Notes under the pieces: generated by a model
What the model was told of the DNA's origin: nothing
Database searches by the model: none
What the model saw: only the letters and a program-made list of their open reading frames with translations
Source of the DNA: Acaudatibacter sp050729515
Lineage (GTDB): Bacteria > Pseudomonadota > Alphaproteobacteria > Caulobacterales > Caulobacteraceae
Assembly (NCBI GenBank): GCA_050729515.1
Contig: JBOHLG010000017.1
Coordinates: forward strand, 1 to 64,000
Direction: 5' to 3'
DNA length: 64,000 bases
In this document: in pieces, positions 16,465 through 24,250 of the stretch
Layout: each line of letters begins with the position of its first letter
Position numbering within the stretch: position 1 is the first letter of the stretch
Position numbers and translations under genes: made by a program

Positions 16465-17297
16465 CCTTTCGCACCGGGCGCGAAGATCACCGTGCTCTGC
16501 TCGCCCCCGCCCGGCGTCAGCCAGTCGATCCGCCATGCCCCGCCCTCGCGCCGAGCGCGGAAGACGGCGCCGGCGAGCGGCCCGTCGGAGTCGAAGGCGA
16601 GGTCGACGGCGTCCCGCCTTGGACCTTCCACGGCCTCGAAGCTGTGGACGCCGCCGATGAGGGTGACCGGAATGGAAAAGCGTCCGGCCGCCGAGGCCCT
16701 GGCCATCGCCAGCGGCCGCTCGTCGGCGAGAATGGCGACCTGCGAATTCGGGTTGGCGAGTCCGGAGATCATCGCCGCCACCGGTGAGACGCCGGCGCCC
16801 TGGTCGAAGTCCACGGCGAGAATCGTGGGACCTCGCGGCGCATGAACCTCGATGACCCTGGCCCCAGCACCGGCCCTCAGGAGCGCCGCCCGGGCGCCTG
16901 GAAGCAAGGCGATGTAGCCCTCCGCCTGCAGGCGCCGGCCGCCCGCCAGCATGGAAAGCCCGAAGAGGCGGACATCGGGCGATGGCGGCAGGACCAGGCG
17001 CCAGCGACCATCGGAGCCGACCTTGGCGCGCTCCGCGGCGCCTTGGGGCGTGGCGAGGAGGACCGTCGAACCGGGCCGGGCCGATCCCAAGATAAGGGCG
17101 CCGCCGGTCCGGTCGAGCTGGGCCGAGACGATCGCCGGGGGGGCCCAGTAGGCCCGCTCCGTCACCCCTGGGCGGCCTGAGCCCGAAGCGGAGGGCGCGC
17201 GCGGGCCGCACGCGGTCAGAAGCACGGCGCCCACGGCGGCGAGGACCGCGGGGGGGCGAGGGCGAGGGCGGGGCCACGTGGGCCGCCTCGCACGCAG
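16461..17297 (-). CDS. Predicted lipoprotein, upstream partner of the ABC exporter
   Basis: The protein has a lipobox, AAVGAVLLTACG, preceded by an Arg-rich n-region, and then about 250 residues. Two similar beta-rich segments can be seen: GGALILGSARPGSTVLLATPQG, and VAAMISGLANPNSQVAILADERP followed by GRFSIPVTL. They suggest Ig-like or carboxypeptidase-regulatory-like repeats. The start is unresolved: no ATG, GTG or TTG lies close upstream in frame. The CTG at 17295-17297 gives a good signal peptide. Otherwise a one-base shift in the run of seven G at 17250-17256 could join an upstream frame. The function is unknown; the 4-base overlap implies co-expression with the ABC exporter. Confidence 0.6.
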   Translation of the reverse strand: MRARRPTWPRPRPRPPAVLAAVGAVLLTACGPRAPSASGSGRPGVTERAYWAPPAIVSAQLDRTGGALILGSARPGSTVLLATPQGAAERAKVGSDGRWRLVLPPSPDVRLFGLSMLAGGRRLQAEGYIALLPGARAALLRAGAGARVIEVHAPRGPTILAVDFDQGAGVSPVAAMISGLANPNSQVAILADERPLAMARASAAGRFSIPVTLIGGVHSFEAVEGPRRDAVDLAFDSDGPLAGAVFRARREGGAWRIDWLTPGGGEQSTVIFAPGAKG

Positions 17298-17459
17298 GCG
17301 ACGAGGCTCCTTGCTCGCAAGGGCATTCCAAGGCTTTGGGTCTCGCGTATTTCCAAAGCGGCGAGGCGATTCCGCTCCAGCCGCAAATGCCTTAGGAGGG
17401 ATGCGCGGGCCCGATATGCGGCAGGGCAATTGGGCCCAAGCGGGAGTCTCCTGATCCGG

Positions 17460-18059
17460 ATGAACCACCTTTCGGCGCCGCTCCTCTCGGTCTGCGTCTA
17501 TTGCGCCTCCTCGCCCCAAGCGACGCCCGACCTCATGGCCGCGGCGGCCGGCCTCGGCGAGCTCATCGCCAGGGCAAAGATCCGCTTGGTCTACGGCGGC
17601 GGGAGCCTGGGACTGATGGGGGCCTGCGCTCGGGCCGCCAAGGCCGCCGGCGGCGATGTCCTTGGCGTCATCCCGGGCTTTCTCACGCGCATCGAGCCTC
17701 CGCTGGGTGGAATCGAGACGGTAGTCGTCGCCTCCATGCACGATCGCAAGATGCGCATGTTCGAGGAGTCCGACGGCTTCGCAGTCTTGCCCGGGGCGAT
17801 CGGCACCCTGGAGGAGGCGATCGAACTCATCTCCTGGCGAAGGCTCGAGCTTCACGACAAGCCCATCGTCTTTTTCGATCCTGGAGCGTACTGGCGCCCG
17901 CTTTTCGACCTCTTCGAACGTTTCATCGCCGATCGGATGGTCCCAGAGGATTTCGCCCGCTGCTGGTCGGTGGTCTCCTCGATCGAGGAGGTGATCCCGG
18001 ACCTGCGCCGGGGCGCAAAGCCCGGCCCGTCGGCGCAGGCCGTCGAGAAGCTGAGCTGA
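17460..18059 (+). CDS. LOG-family cytokinin riboside 5'-phosphate phosphoribohydrolase (TIGR00730)
   Basis: 199 residues from ATG 17460. Rossmann-like LOG fold with VYGGGSLGLMG (44-54), the MHDRK motif (93-97) and the PGGxGTxxE motif present as PGAIGTLEE (111-119). Glu119 and Arg96 are kept. The second Gly of the motif is Ala113 here. The family cleaves nucleoside monophosphates to base and ribose phosphate; in bacteria it acts on AMP or cytokinin nucleotides. It is often still labelled lysine decarboxylase, which is wrong. It is convergent with nadE, 6 bases apart. Confidence 0.9.
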   Translation: MNHLSAPLLSVCVYCASSPQATPDLMAAAAGLGELIARAKIRLVYGGGSLGLMGACARAAKAAGGDVLGVIPGFLTRIEPPLGGIETVVVASMHDRKMRMFEESDGFAVLPGAIGTLEEAIELISWRRLELHDKPIVFFDPGAYWRPLFDLFERFIADRMVPEDFARCWSVVSSIEEVIPDLRRGAKPGPSAQAVEKLS

Positions 18060-18065
18060 GGCGGT

Positions 18066-19724
18066 TCATTCGAGGCGCTCGCGGAATCCGTTGACGATCG
18101 GATAGCGTCGGTCCCGTCCAAACGACTTTCGGCCCAGCTTCACGCCCGGCGGCGCCTGCCGGCGCTTGTACTCCGAGCCGTAGAGAAGCCGCTGAGCCTG
18201 CGCCACGCTCTGCCGGTCGTGGCCGGCTTCCACGATGGCCCCAAGGCTGGCGTCGTCCTCAACCAGAGCCATGAGGATGGCGTCAAGCTCGCCGTAGGGC
18301 GGCAGGCTGTCGTCGTCCCGCTGGTTCGCGCGCAACTCGGCCGAGGGTGGTTTGGACAGGATCGCCTCAGGAATCGGCGATGCCGGGCCGCCGAGCAGCC
18401 GGTGGGCGTTGCGCCATCGGCAGATCTCGAACACCTCGACCTTATAGAGGTCCTTCAGGGGATTGTAGCCGCCGCACATATCGCCATAGAGCGTGGCGTA
18501 GCCGACCGCCATCTCACTCTTGTTGCCGGTGGTGAGGAGCATGGCGCCGAGCTTGTTGGAGAGCGCCATCAGGGCGACCCCGCGAATGCGCGCCTGGAGG
18601 TTCTCCTCGGTGATGTCGGCGTTGCGGCCGGCAAACTCGCCGGCGAGCATGGAGGTGAACGCCTCCACCGCCGGTTCGATCGGAATCTCGGCGAGTCTTA
18701 CGCCGCAGCGTCGCGCCGCCTCGGCGGCGTCGGCGAGGCTCTCCTTGCTCGTGTAGCGCGAGGGAAGCATGTAGGCGCGGACCGCCTCCGCGCCCAAGGC
18801 GTCCACGGCAGCAACCATGGCGAGGGCCGAGTCGACTCCTCCGGAAAGCCCGAGGAGCACGTGGGCGAAACCCGACTTGCGCACATAGTCGCCAAGACCC
18901 AGGACCATCGCCCTGTAGGCGCTCTCTGGAGCGACCGGCCAGTCTGCTCTGGGCGCCTCGATGCACCGCCAGGGCCCCTGACCCGCTTTTTCCCACACCG
19001 AAATTCCTATCGCCTCGGCGAAGAGGGGAAGGCTCATGGCGAGCGCGCCATCGGCCCCAAGGGCGAACGAGCCGCCGTCGAAGACGAGTTCGTCCTGCCC
19101 CCCGACCTGATTGACATAGACGATCGGCAGCCCCGTCTCGGCCGTTCGCGCCGAAGCTACGGCCAGGCGCTCCTCGGCGGCGGAGCGGCGGAAAGGCGAG
19201 CCGTTGGGAACAAGGAGGATCTCCGCGCCCTGGCCCCGGAGGCTGGCGGCGACGTCCGGGGCCCAGATATCCTCGCAGATCGGCGCGCCGAAAATCGTTT
19301 CGCCCAGGCGGAATGGGACCGGCGCCTCGCCCTCCTCAAAGATTCGCTTCTCGTCGAAGACGCCGTAGTTGGGAAGCTCGCTCTTGAAGGAAACCTGCCT
19401 GATCTCGCCCTCGCAGAGGAGGGCGACCGCGTTGCGGGGCGCGCGGCTCTCCCCTCCCCAGGGAAGCGTCATCAGAACCGCGCCCCCGCCGGCGGTCTCC
19501 GCCGCCAGCCTCTCCAGCGCCGAGCGGCAGGCGTCCAGCGCCGATGGTTTGAGGGCGAGGTCCTCTGGCGGATAGCCGATCAGGAAGAGCTCGGAAAAAA
19601 CCGCCAGATCGGCCCCCTTCTGCCGCGCCTCGGCGATCAGGCGACGGGCGAGCCCTTCGTTGGGTTCGATTGCGCCCACGGTCGGATTGGCCTGGATCGA
19701 GGCGATGGAGAGCCGGCGCGCCAT
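18066..19724 (-). CDS. nadE: Glutamine-dependent NAD+ synthetase
   Basis: 552 residues. It amidates nicotinic acid adenine dinucleotide using ammonia released from glutamine. The N-terminal nitrilase-like glutaminase (about 1-265) shows the catalytic elements ELFLIGYPPEDL (Glu), FKSELPNYGVFDEKR (Lys) and GAPICEDIW (Cys). The C-terminal ATP-pyrophosphatase domain has LLGLSGGVDSALA, LPSRYTSKESL, NKSEMAVGYATLYGDMCGGYNPLKDLYK and the end motif KRRQAPPGVKLGRKSFGRDRR split by short spacers. The length and domain order match proteobacterial two-domain NadE. Confidence 0.96.
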   Translation of the reverse strand: MARRLSIASIQANPTVGAIEPNEGLARRLIAEARQKGADLAVFSELFLIGYPPEDLALKPSALDACRSALERLAAETAGGGAVLMTLPWGGESRAPRNAVALLCEGEIRQVSFKSELPNYGVFDEKRIFEEGEAPVPFRLGETIFGAPICEDIWAPDVAASLRGQGAEILLVPNGSPFRRSAAEERLAVASARTAETGLPIVYVNQVGGQDELVFDGGSFALGADGALAMSLPLFAEAIGISVWEKAGQGPWRCIEAPRADWPVAPESAYRAMVLGLGDYVRKSGFAHVLLGLSGGVDSALAMVAAVDALGAEAVRAYMLPSRYTSKESLADAAEAARRCGVRLAEIPIEPAVEAFTSMLAGEFAGRNADITEENLQARIRGVALMALSNKLGAMLLTTGNKSEMAVGYATLYGDMCGGYNPLKDLYKVEVFEICRWRNAHRLLGGPASPIPEAILSKPPSAELRANQRDDDSLPPYGELDAILMALVEDDASLGAIVEAGHDRQSVAQAQRLLYGSEYKRRQAPPGVKLGRKSFGRDRRYPIVNGFRERLE

Positions 19725-19761
19725 GGCCCCCTCTAACCTTGGCCCCTCGCCGGCGCCAACT

Positions 19762-20139
19762 TCAGCCGCCGTAGGGCCGGGTGATGACTTCCATCAAATG
19801 CCCGTCGGGATCGGGGAAATAGACCCCGCGGCCGCCATCATTATGGTTGATCTCGCCTTTCTTCGTTCGCGCCGGATCGGCCCAGTGATCGAGACTCCTT
19901 TCGTGGATGCGCGAAAGCACCGCGTCGAAATCCGGCTCACCGATCAGGAAGGCGTAGTGCTGGGCCGCCACCGGCCCATCGGTGTCATGGAAATCGAGGG
20001 AGACGCCGTTGTCCATCTCCACCACTGCGAAGGGGCCAAAATGGCCCGGAGCGGGGCGTCCCAGCATCGCGGCCAGGAATCCGGCTGAGGCCTCCTTGTT
20101 CCTGCACCAGACGATGGTGTGGTTGAGCTGTGCGGTCAT
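19762..20139 (-). CDS. VOC family protein
   Basis: 125 residues from ATG 20139. A single glyoxalase/bleomycin-resistance fold begins LNHTIVWCRNKEASAGFLA and ends YFPDPDGHLMEVITRPYGG, with metal-ligand candidates His5 (of LNHT), His (in AQHYAFLI) and Glu (in LMEV). The substrate is unknown. It lies between nadE and the ArsR gene on the same strand, with about 40 bases to each, so it may share the ArsR transcript. Confidence 0.82.
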   Translation of the reverse strand: MTAQLNHTIVWCRNKEASAGFLAAMLGRPAPGHFGPFAVVEMDNGVSLDFHDTDGPVAAQHYAFLIGEPDFDAVLSRIHERSLDHWADPARTKKGEINHNDGGRGVYFPDPDGHLMEVITRPYGG

Positions 20140-20178
20140 GGCGTGACCTCGGAAGGTTGGAGCGGGCGAGGAACGCAC

Positions 20179-20907
20179 TCAAGATGGGGGCGCCGAAGCC
20201 CTCGGCCAATCCCCACCGCCGATCGGAGCGGCGCCGAACAGACGCTCGAAGGCGCGTCGGCCCTGGTCGGTGAACAGCACGGCCCGCGAGTCGCTCGCCC
20301 GCCTCGCCCAGCCCACCTCGAAAAGGCGCGCCAGCAGGGACGCGCCGAGCGCCCCGGCGAGATGGTTGCGCCTTTCGCTCCAGTCGAGACAGGCCCGGGC
20401 GAGCTTGCGCCGCCGAGAGGCAAGGAGGTCGACATTCACTCCGAAATCGGTGGCGAAGCGGCGGCCCTCCTCGGTGAGGACGAGCCCGTCAACCTGGATC
20501 GCCAGGCGCCCGTCGGCGTGGAGCCGGTCGAACATCGCCACCCCGGCCTCGCCGGCCAGGTGGTCGTAGCACACCCGCGCAGCGCGCAGCTGCGGATCGC
20601 GCGGCCCCGGACGGGTCCGCTCCGCTCCGGCGCGGGAGGCCAAGTCGGTCAAGGATTCGAGCGCCGCGCCCACTGAATCATCGGCGAGGACGAAATAGCT
20701 GTGCCGTCCGGATCGCCGCCGCGCGATGAGGCGGCCCGCCTCCAGCCTGGCGAGGTGCGAACTCGTGGTCTGGGCCGTGACGCCGGCCTGGCGCGCCAGC
20801 TCCCCGGCCGAGAGCGCGGCGCCGCCGAGGAGCGCACAGAGCATGTTGGCGCGAGCCGGATCGCCGATCAGGGCGGCGACGCGGGCGATGTCGGGACCTT
20901 CCTTCAT
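20179..20907 (-). CDS. ArsR-family transcriptional regulator
   Basis: 242 residues from ATG 20907. Winged-helix domain (about 1-100): IARVAALIGDPARANMLCALL, recognition helix TAQTTSSHLARLEAGRLI, wing RRRSGRHSYFVLAD. A long C-terminal part (about 105-235) has RVCYDHLAGEAGVAMFD, typical of the large ArsR subgroup that pairs with NIPSNAP or antibiotic-type genes. No Cys metal site of the ArsR/SmtB kind is visible. It is divergent from the NIPSNAP gene, with a palindrome 14 bases upstream of its start, which suggests autoregulation plus control of that gene. Confidence 0.88.
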   Translation of the reverse strand: MKEGPDIARVAALIGDPARANMLCALLGGAALSAGELARQAGVTAQTTSSHLARLEAGRLIARRRSGRHSYFVLADDSVGAALESLTDLASRAGAERTRPGPRDPQLRAARVCYDHLAGEAGVAMFDRLHADGRLAIQVDGLVLTEEGRRFATDFGVNVDLLASRRRKLARACLDWSERRNHLAGALGASLLARLFEVGWARRASDSRAVLFTDQGRRAFERLFGAAPIGGGDWPRASAPPS

Positions 20908-20920
20908 AGTTCGAGCATAA

Positions 20921-20933
20921 CCGAAACATTCGG
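20921..20933. promoter_or_regulatory. Candidate ArsR operator CCGAA-ACA-TTCGG
   Basis: Perfect 5+3+5 palindrome in the 73-base gap between the divergent ArsR and NIPSNAP genes. Its location, close to the regulator start, is where a self-repressing ArsR would bind. No binding data. Confidence 0.5.
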
Positions 20934-20980
20934 GCGGGAGAAGAGGCGACAACGCTGCAAACCGCGCGCCCGGAGCGAGC

Positions 20981-21283
20981 ATGACCATCACCTGCTGCAT
21001 CCGCTATGAGATCGATCTTTTCGAACGCGACGCCTTCGAGGCCTACGCCGCCGCCTGGGGTGAGATCATTCCGGCGTGCGGGGGCGAGCTCGTCGGCTAC
21101 TTCGTCGCGGCCGAGGGCGACGCCGGCTTCGCGCTGGCCCTCATCAACTTCGCCGACCTTTCCGCCTACCAGACCTATCGCCAACGGCTGGCCGCCGATC
21201 CGGACGCTCGCGCCAACTTCACGCGGGCGCGGGAAGGGCGCTTTATCCGCCGGGAGGTGAGGAGCTTCCTCAAGCCGGTGTGA
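20981..21283 (+). CDS. NIPSNAP-family protein
   Basis: 100 residues from ATG 20981 (GGAG about 6 bases upstream). A dimeric alpha/beta-barrel domain is indicated by ITCCIRYEIDLFERDAFEAYAAAWGEIIP, then GGELVGYFVAAEG and ALINFADLSAYQTYRQRLAADPDA. Bacterial NIPSNAP proteins are small, soluble and of uncertain role; a pairing with an adjacent ArsR regulator is common. It is likely controlled by the divergent ArsR. Confidence 0.88.
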   Translation: MTITCCIRYEIDLFERDAFEAYAAAWGEIIPACGGELVGYFVAAEGDAGFALALINFADLSAYQTYRQRLAADPDARANFTRAREGRFIRREVRSFLKPV

Positions 21284-21307
21284 GCCGTCGGCCCGAGCCG
21301 ATGGGCC

Positions 21308-21733
21308 CTATTCGTCCCGGTGGATGCGCTCGTTGCGCTCGTGACGTTCCTGGGCTTCCAGGCCGAGGATGGCGATGGGTCTCGCCTCGAGCCGGGCGAT
21401 GCCGATCGGCTCGCCGGTCTCCTCGCAGTAGCCGTAGACCCCCTCCTCGATTCGCCTCAGGGCCTCGTCGATCTTGGCGATCAGCTTGCGCTGGCGATCG
21501 CGGGTGCGCAGTTCGAGCGCCCGATCGGTCTCCGAAGACGCGCGGTCGGCCAGATCGGGGTGGTTCTCGGTCTCGGACTGCAGGTGATTGACCGTCTCAC
21601 GCATCTCGCGAAGGATGTCATCCTTCCAGGCCACGAGCTTGGTTCGGAAATACTCGCGCTGCCGCTCGTTCATGAACGGCTCATCCTCGCTCGGACGGTA
21701 GGCGACGTCCTTGAGCCTCGCCGATGCCTGCAT
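21308..21733 (-). CDS. dksA: DksA-type RNA polymerase-binding transcription factor
   Basis: 141 residues. Binds in the RNA polymerase secondary channel and works with ppGpp. N-terminal SEDEPFMNERQREYFRTKLVAWKDDIL, coiled coil with NHLQSETENHPDLADRASSETDRALELRTRDRQRKLI, and a C-terminal globular end. The zinc finger is degenerate: only the first Cys of YGYCEETGEPIGIARLEARP remains, as is usual in alphaproteobacterial DksA. The DRASSE acidic tip is kept. It is divergent from rpmG, with about 340 bases between. Confidence 0.92.
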   Translation of the reverse strand: MQASARLKDVAYRPSEDEPFMNERQREYFRTKLVAWKDDILREMRETVNHLQSETENHPDLADRASSETDRALELRTRDRQRKLIAKIDEALRRIEEGVYGYCEETGEPIGIARLEARPIAILGLEAQERHERNERIHRDE

Positions 21734-22073
21734 GGACGCCTCGCCGCCGACCCTTCACCGCCCTCTGAACTTTTGTCCCTTGCACCCCCTCGTCGGCGAC
21801 GCCGCGGAGGCGATGCAGAAGGCGGGCGAGGGCTCATAGCTCAAGCGAATCCATCGAGCAATGAAGCGCTTGGCGGCGCGCTGTCTGGCCGCATTGGCCC
21901 TGGGCGGGCGGGGGAGGAGGCTCGCGGGCGCCATCCCGCCTCGGCCTGGCCCCACGCGGAGCGCGGTCTGATTCGCGGCGACAGGCGGGACGGTCGTCGC
22001 CGGCAGCGGTCGCATTGACTTCGACCCGGGTCCCGACTAGGTCCGCCTTCCTTTCAAAACCGGGACCGAAGCC
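21734..22073. other. Intergenic region upstream of dksA and rpmG
   Basis: 340 bases with no protein I can support. Small open frames here are low-complexity. It contains the dksA promoter (leftward) and a possible rpmG promoter: TTGACT at 22015-22020 and TAGGTC at 22038-22043 with a 17-base spacer. Confidence 0.4.
22015..22043 (+). promoter_or_regulatory. Possible sigma-70 promoter for rpmG
   Basis: TTGACT (-35) and a weak TAGGTC (-10) with 17-base spacing, about 30 bases before the rpmG start codon. The -10 is poor, so confidence is low. Confidence 0.3.
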
Positions 22074-22241
22074 ATGGCCAAGCCCGCATCGATCAAGATT
22101 CGTCTCAATTCTTCGGCCGACACTGGCTTCTTTTATGTCACCAAGAAGAACGCCCGGACCATGACCGAAAAGATGGTCGTGCGGAAGTACGACCCGGTGG
22201 CGCGCAAGCACGTCGAGTTCAAGGAAGGCAAGATCAAGTAG
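22074..22241 (+). CDS. rpmG: Ribosomal protein bL33
   Basis: 55 residues: starts MAKPASIKIRLNSSADTGFF, then YVTKKNARTMTEKMV and RKYDPVARKHVEFKEGKIK. This is the standard short proteobacterial bL33 without zinc cysteines. It is a component of the 50S subunit near the tRNA E-site. ATG 22074 is the only plausible start. The 3' end overlaps a hydrolase relic on the other strand. Confidence 0.97.
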   Translation: MAKPASIKIRLNSSADTGFFYVTKKNARTMTEKMVVRKYDPVARKHVEFKEGKIK

Positions 22242-22418
22242 CCGCGAGGTCGGCGCGCGTCCGCTCGAGCCAGGGCAGCAGATCGGCGTCCACCTCGGCC
22301 CGATTGGTTTCGTTCAGCATCTCGCGCCGGCCGCCGGGATAGACCTTCAGGCCCGCGCGTCGATAGCCGTCGATCAGCGGCGTGAGCCGAGTGGGCTGAA
22401 CTGATCCGCGCCGGAGGG
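22234..22418 (-). pseudogene. C-terminal relic of an alpha/beta hydrolase (lysophospholipase-like)
   Basis: Reading the minus strand gives LTPLIDGYRRAGLKVYPGGR, then REMLNETNRAEVDADLLPWL and a TGA at 22236-22234. This is the characteristic end of serine-aminopeptidase/monoacylglycerol-lipase-like hydrolases (YPGGRHEMLNE, where His is the catalytic residue). Here the usual His is Arg. Just upstream another frame reads ADQFSPLG, matching the earlier part, so there is also a frameshift. The rest is missing: pleD ends at 22422. It looks like the remnant of a gene cut away next to pleD. Confidence 0.6.
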
Positions 22419-22421
22419 GCG

Positions 22422-23780
22422 CTAGGCCGCTCGGGCGATCACCAGGTTTCGACCTGCCGCCTTGGCCTCGTAGACCGCCGCGTCGGCCCGCTTCAACAGG
22501 GCCTCAGGGCTGTCGTTCTCCCCCAGACTCGCCGCCACCCCGATCGAGATTGTCACGGTGAGGAGTTCGCCGGCGAGGCGAAACGACGATCCCGCGACGT
22601 GCAATCGGATCCGCTCGGCCACCCTCTCGGCATCGGCGAGACCCGTCTCGGGCATGATCACCATGAACTCTTCCCCGCCATAGCGGCAGGGAAGGTCGAC
22701 CGCTCGCACATTGGTGGCCAGCCGCACGGCGAATTCGCGCAGGACCTCGTCTCCGACATCATGGCCGAAGCAGTCGTTGATCTGCTTGAAGCGGTCGAGG
22801 TCGATCATCAGGGCGGCGACGGGCTCGCCCTCGAGTCTGGCCCGCTCCACCAGCGCCCGGAGCTGGCCGGTCATATAGCGACGGTTGTGCAGCCCGGTCA
22901 GCGGGTCGGTCACCGCCAGCTCGAGGCTGCTGTCGAGAGTGCCGCGCAGGAAATCGGTGTAGCGCTTGGCCTTGATCTGGCTCCTCGCCCGCGCCGCCAG
23001 CTCCTTGGCGTCCACGGGCCTAGCCAGGATGTCGTTGAAGCCGATCTCCAAGGCCTTGACCACCCTGGGCCGATCTTCGGCGTCGACGACTCCCAGGATG
23101 GGGAGATGGCGGGTCGCCTCGTCGGAACGGATCTGGGCGGCGAACCTGAGGCCGTCGAAGCCGCGCGAGGCGGCGTTGATGATGATGAGATCGACCGGCC
23201 CCCTAGCGGTGATGAGCGCCATCTCCGGGTCGGTCTCGACCACCGGGCGGTGATCGCCGGAAAGATCGTCGGCGATGCGCCGCGCCTGACGTTCCTGATC
23301 GTCGACGATCAGCACCCGACCTCCCGCGCCACCGAGCTTGGCCGCCGCCCCGCCCATCACCCCCAGGCGCCGGCCCGACGCCTCGCGGGAGCGAAGCTCG
23401 TCGATCACCAGCTTGAGCCTGGTGAGGCTGCGCACTCTGGCCAGCAGCATGAGATCGTCGATCGGCTTGGTGAGGAAGTCGTCAGCTCCCGCCTCGAGAC
23501 CGGCGATTCGGTCGGCGCGGCCGTCGAGCGCGGTCACCAGAACGACCGGGACGTGGGCCGTCTCCGGCCTTTCCTTGAGGCGCCGGCAGACCTCGAAGCC
23601 GTCCATCACCGGCATCATCACATCGAGCAGGATGACGTCCGGCTTCTGGGCGGCCGCCACGGCGAGCGCCGCCTCGCCGTCCATGGCGGTCAGCACCTCG
23701 TAGTATTCGGCCGAAAGCTTGGCTTCCAGCACGCGGATGTTCGCCTCGATGTCGTCGACGACGAGGATGCGGGCCGTCAT
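22422..23780 (-). CDS. pleD: Response regulator diguanylate cyclase
   Basis: 452 residues with PleD architecture: receiver domain 1 (about 1-120, phospho-acceptor Asp53 in LLDVMMP, Lys in FLTKPID), adaptor receiver domain 2 (about 155-275, no acceptor Asp at the usual place: IIINAAS) and a GGDEF domain with RYGGEEFMVIMPETG. The inhibitory I-site RxxD is present as RAVD just before it. It makes c-di-GMP after phosphorylation and dimerisation; in Caulobacter it drives the swarmer-to-stalked transition. divK lies 6 bases upstream, in the conserved divK-pleD operon. Confidence 0.97.
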   Translation of the reverse strand: MTARILVVDDIEANIRVLEAKLSAEYYEVLTAMDGEAALAVAAAQKPDVILLDVMMPVMDGFEVCRRLKERPETAHVPVVLVTALDGRADRIAGLEAGADDFLTKPIDDLMLLARVRSLTRLKLVIDELRSREASGRRLGVMGGAAAKLGGAGGRVLIVDDQERQARRIADDLSGDHRPVVETDPEMALITARGPVDLIIINAASRGFDGLRFAAQIRSDEATRHLPILGVVDAEDRPRVVKALEIGFNDILARPVDAKELAARARSQIKAKRYTDFLRGTLDSSLELAVTDPLTGLHNRRYMTGQLRALVERARLEGEPVAALMIDLDRFKQINDCFGHDVGDEVLREFAVRLATNVRAVDLPCRYGGEEFMVIMPETGLADAERVAERIRLHVAGSSFRLAGELLTVTISIGVAASLGENDSPEALLKRADAAVYEAKAAGRNLVIARAA

Positions 23781-23786
23781 GGCTGT

Positions 23787-24152
23787 TCAGCCCAAGAACT
23801 TGCGGATGGTATCCAGAAAGGGACCGACCGCGATGGGCTTGGGGATGTAGGCCTCACAACCGCCCTCCCGGATGCGCTCTTCATCGCCCTTCATGGCGAA
23901 GGCGGTCACCGCCACGACCGGGATGTGAGCGAGCTGCTCGTCCTCCTTGAGCCATTTGGTGACCTCCAGACCCGAGATCTCCGGAAGCTGGATATCCATC
24001 AGGATGAGGTCGGGATGGTGCTCGCGGGCGAGACTGAGCGCCGCCAAGCCTTCGCGAGTCTCCAGGATCCGATAGCCCTGGGCCCCCAAAAGGTCGCGAA
24101 AGAGCTTCATGTTGAGCTCGTTATCCTCGACGATGAGGATCGTCTTGGTCAT
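23787..24152 (-). CDS. divK: Single-domain response regulator, cell-cycle regulator
   Basis: 121 residues of a single receiver domain: VEDNELNMKLFRDLL, acceptor Asp53 in LILMDIQLPEISG, Thr in AVTAFAM, Lys in YIPKPI. This is the DivK sequence pattern. DivK relays phosphate state through PleC/DivJ to DivL-CckA and, when phosphorylated, promotes G1/S transition. A GANTC methylation site (GATTC, 24188-24192) lies about 36 bases upstream of the start, a possible CcrM/GcrA input. Confidence 0.96.
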   Translation of the reverse strand: MTKTILIVEDNELNMKLFRDLLGAQGYRILETREGLAALSLAREHHPDLILMDIQLPEISGLEVTKWLKEDEQLAHIPVVAVTAFAMKGDEERIREGGCEAYIPKPIAVGPFLDTIRKFLG

Positions 24153-24250
24153 CTGGTCTCTGATCTCAGCCTCGGCGCGCGCGACCCGATTCGCGCCTTG
24201 CCGCCATCAGGAGCTTAGACACACGAATATCCTTAAATCCGGGTTAGTCG

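Noticed and set aside
14560..17331. A 923-residue frame suggesting an ABC transporter with a giant N-terminal fusion
   Set aside because: The first part is a shadow of the lipoprotein gene; the true start ATG 16464 overlaps its stop codon.
21308..21733. Missing zinc-finger cysteines in DksA as a defect
   Set aside because: Alphaproteobacterial DksA commonly lacks them.
21755..22015. Minus-strand open frame between dksA and rpmG
   Set aside because: 86 codons of low-complexity sequence with no signal, domain or ribosome site.
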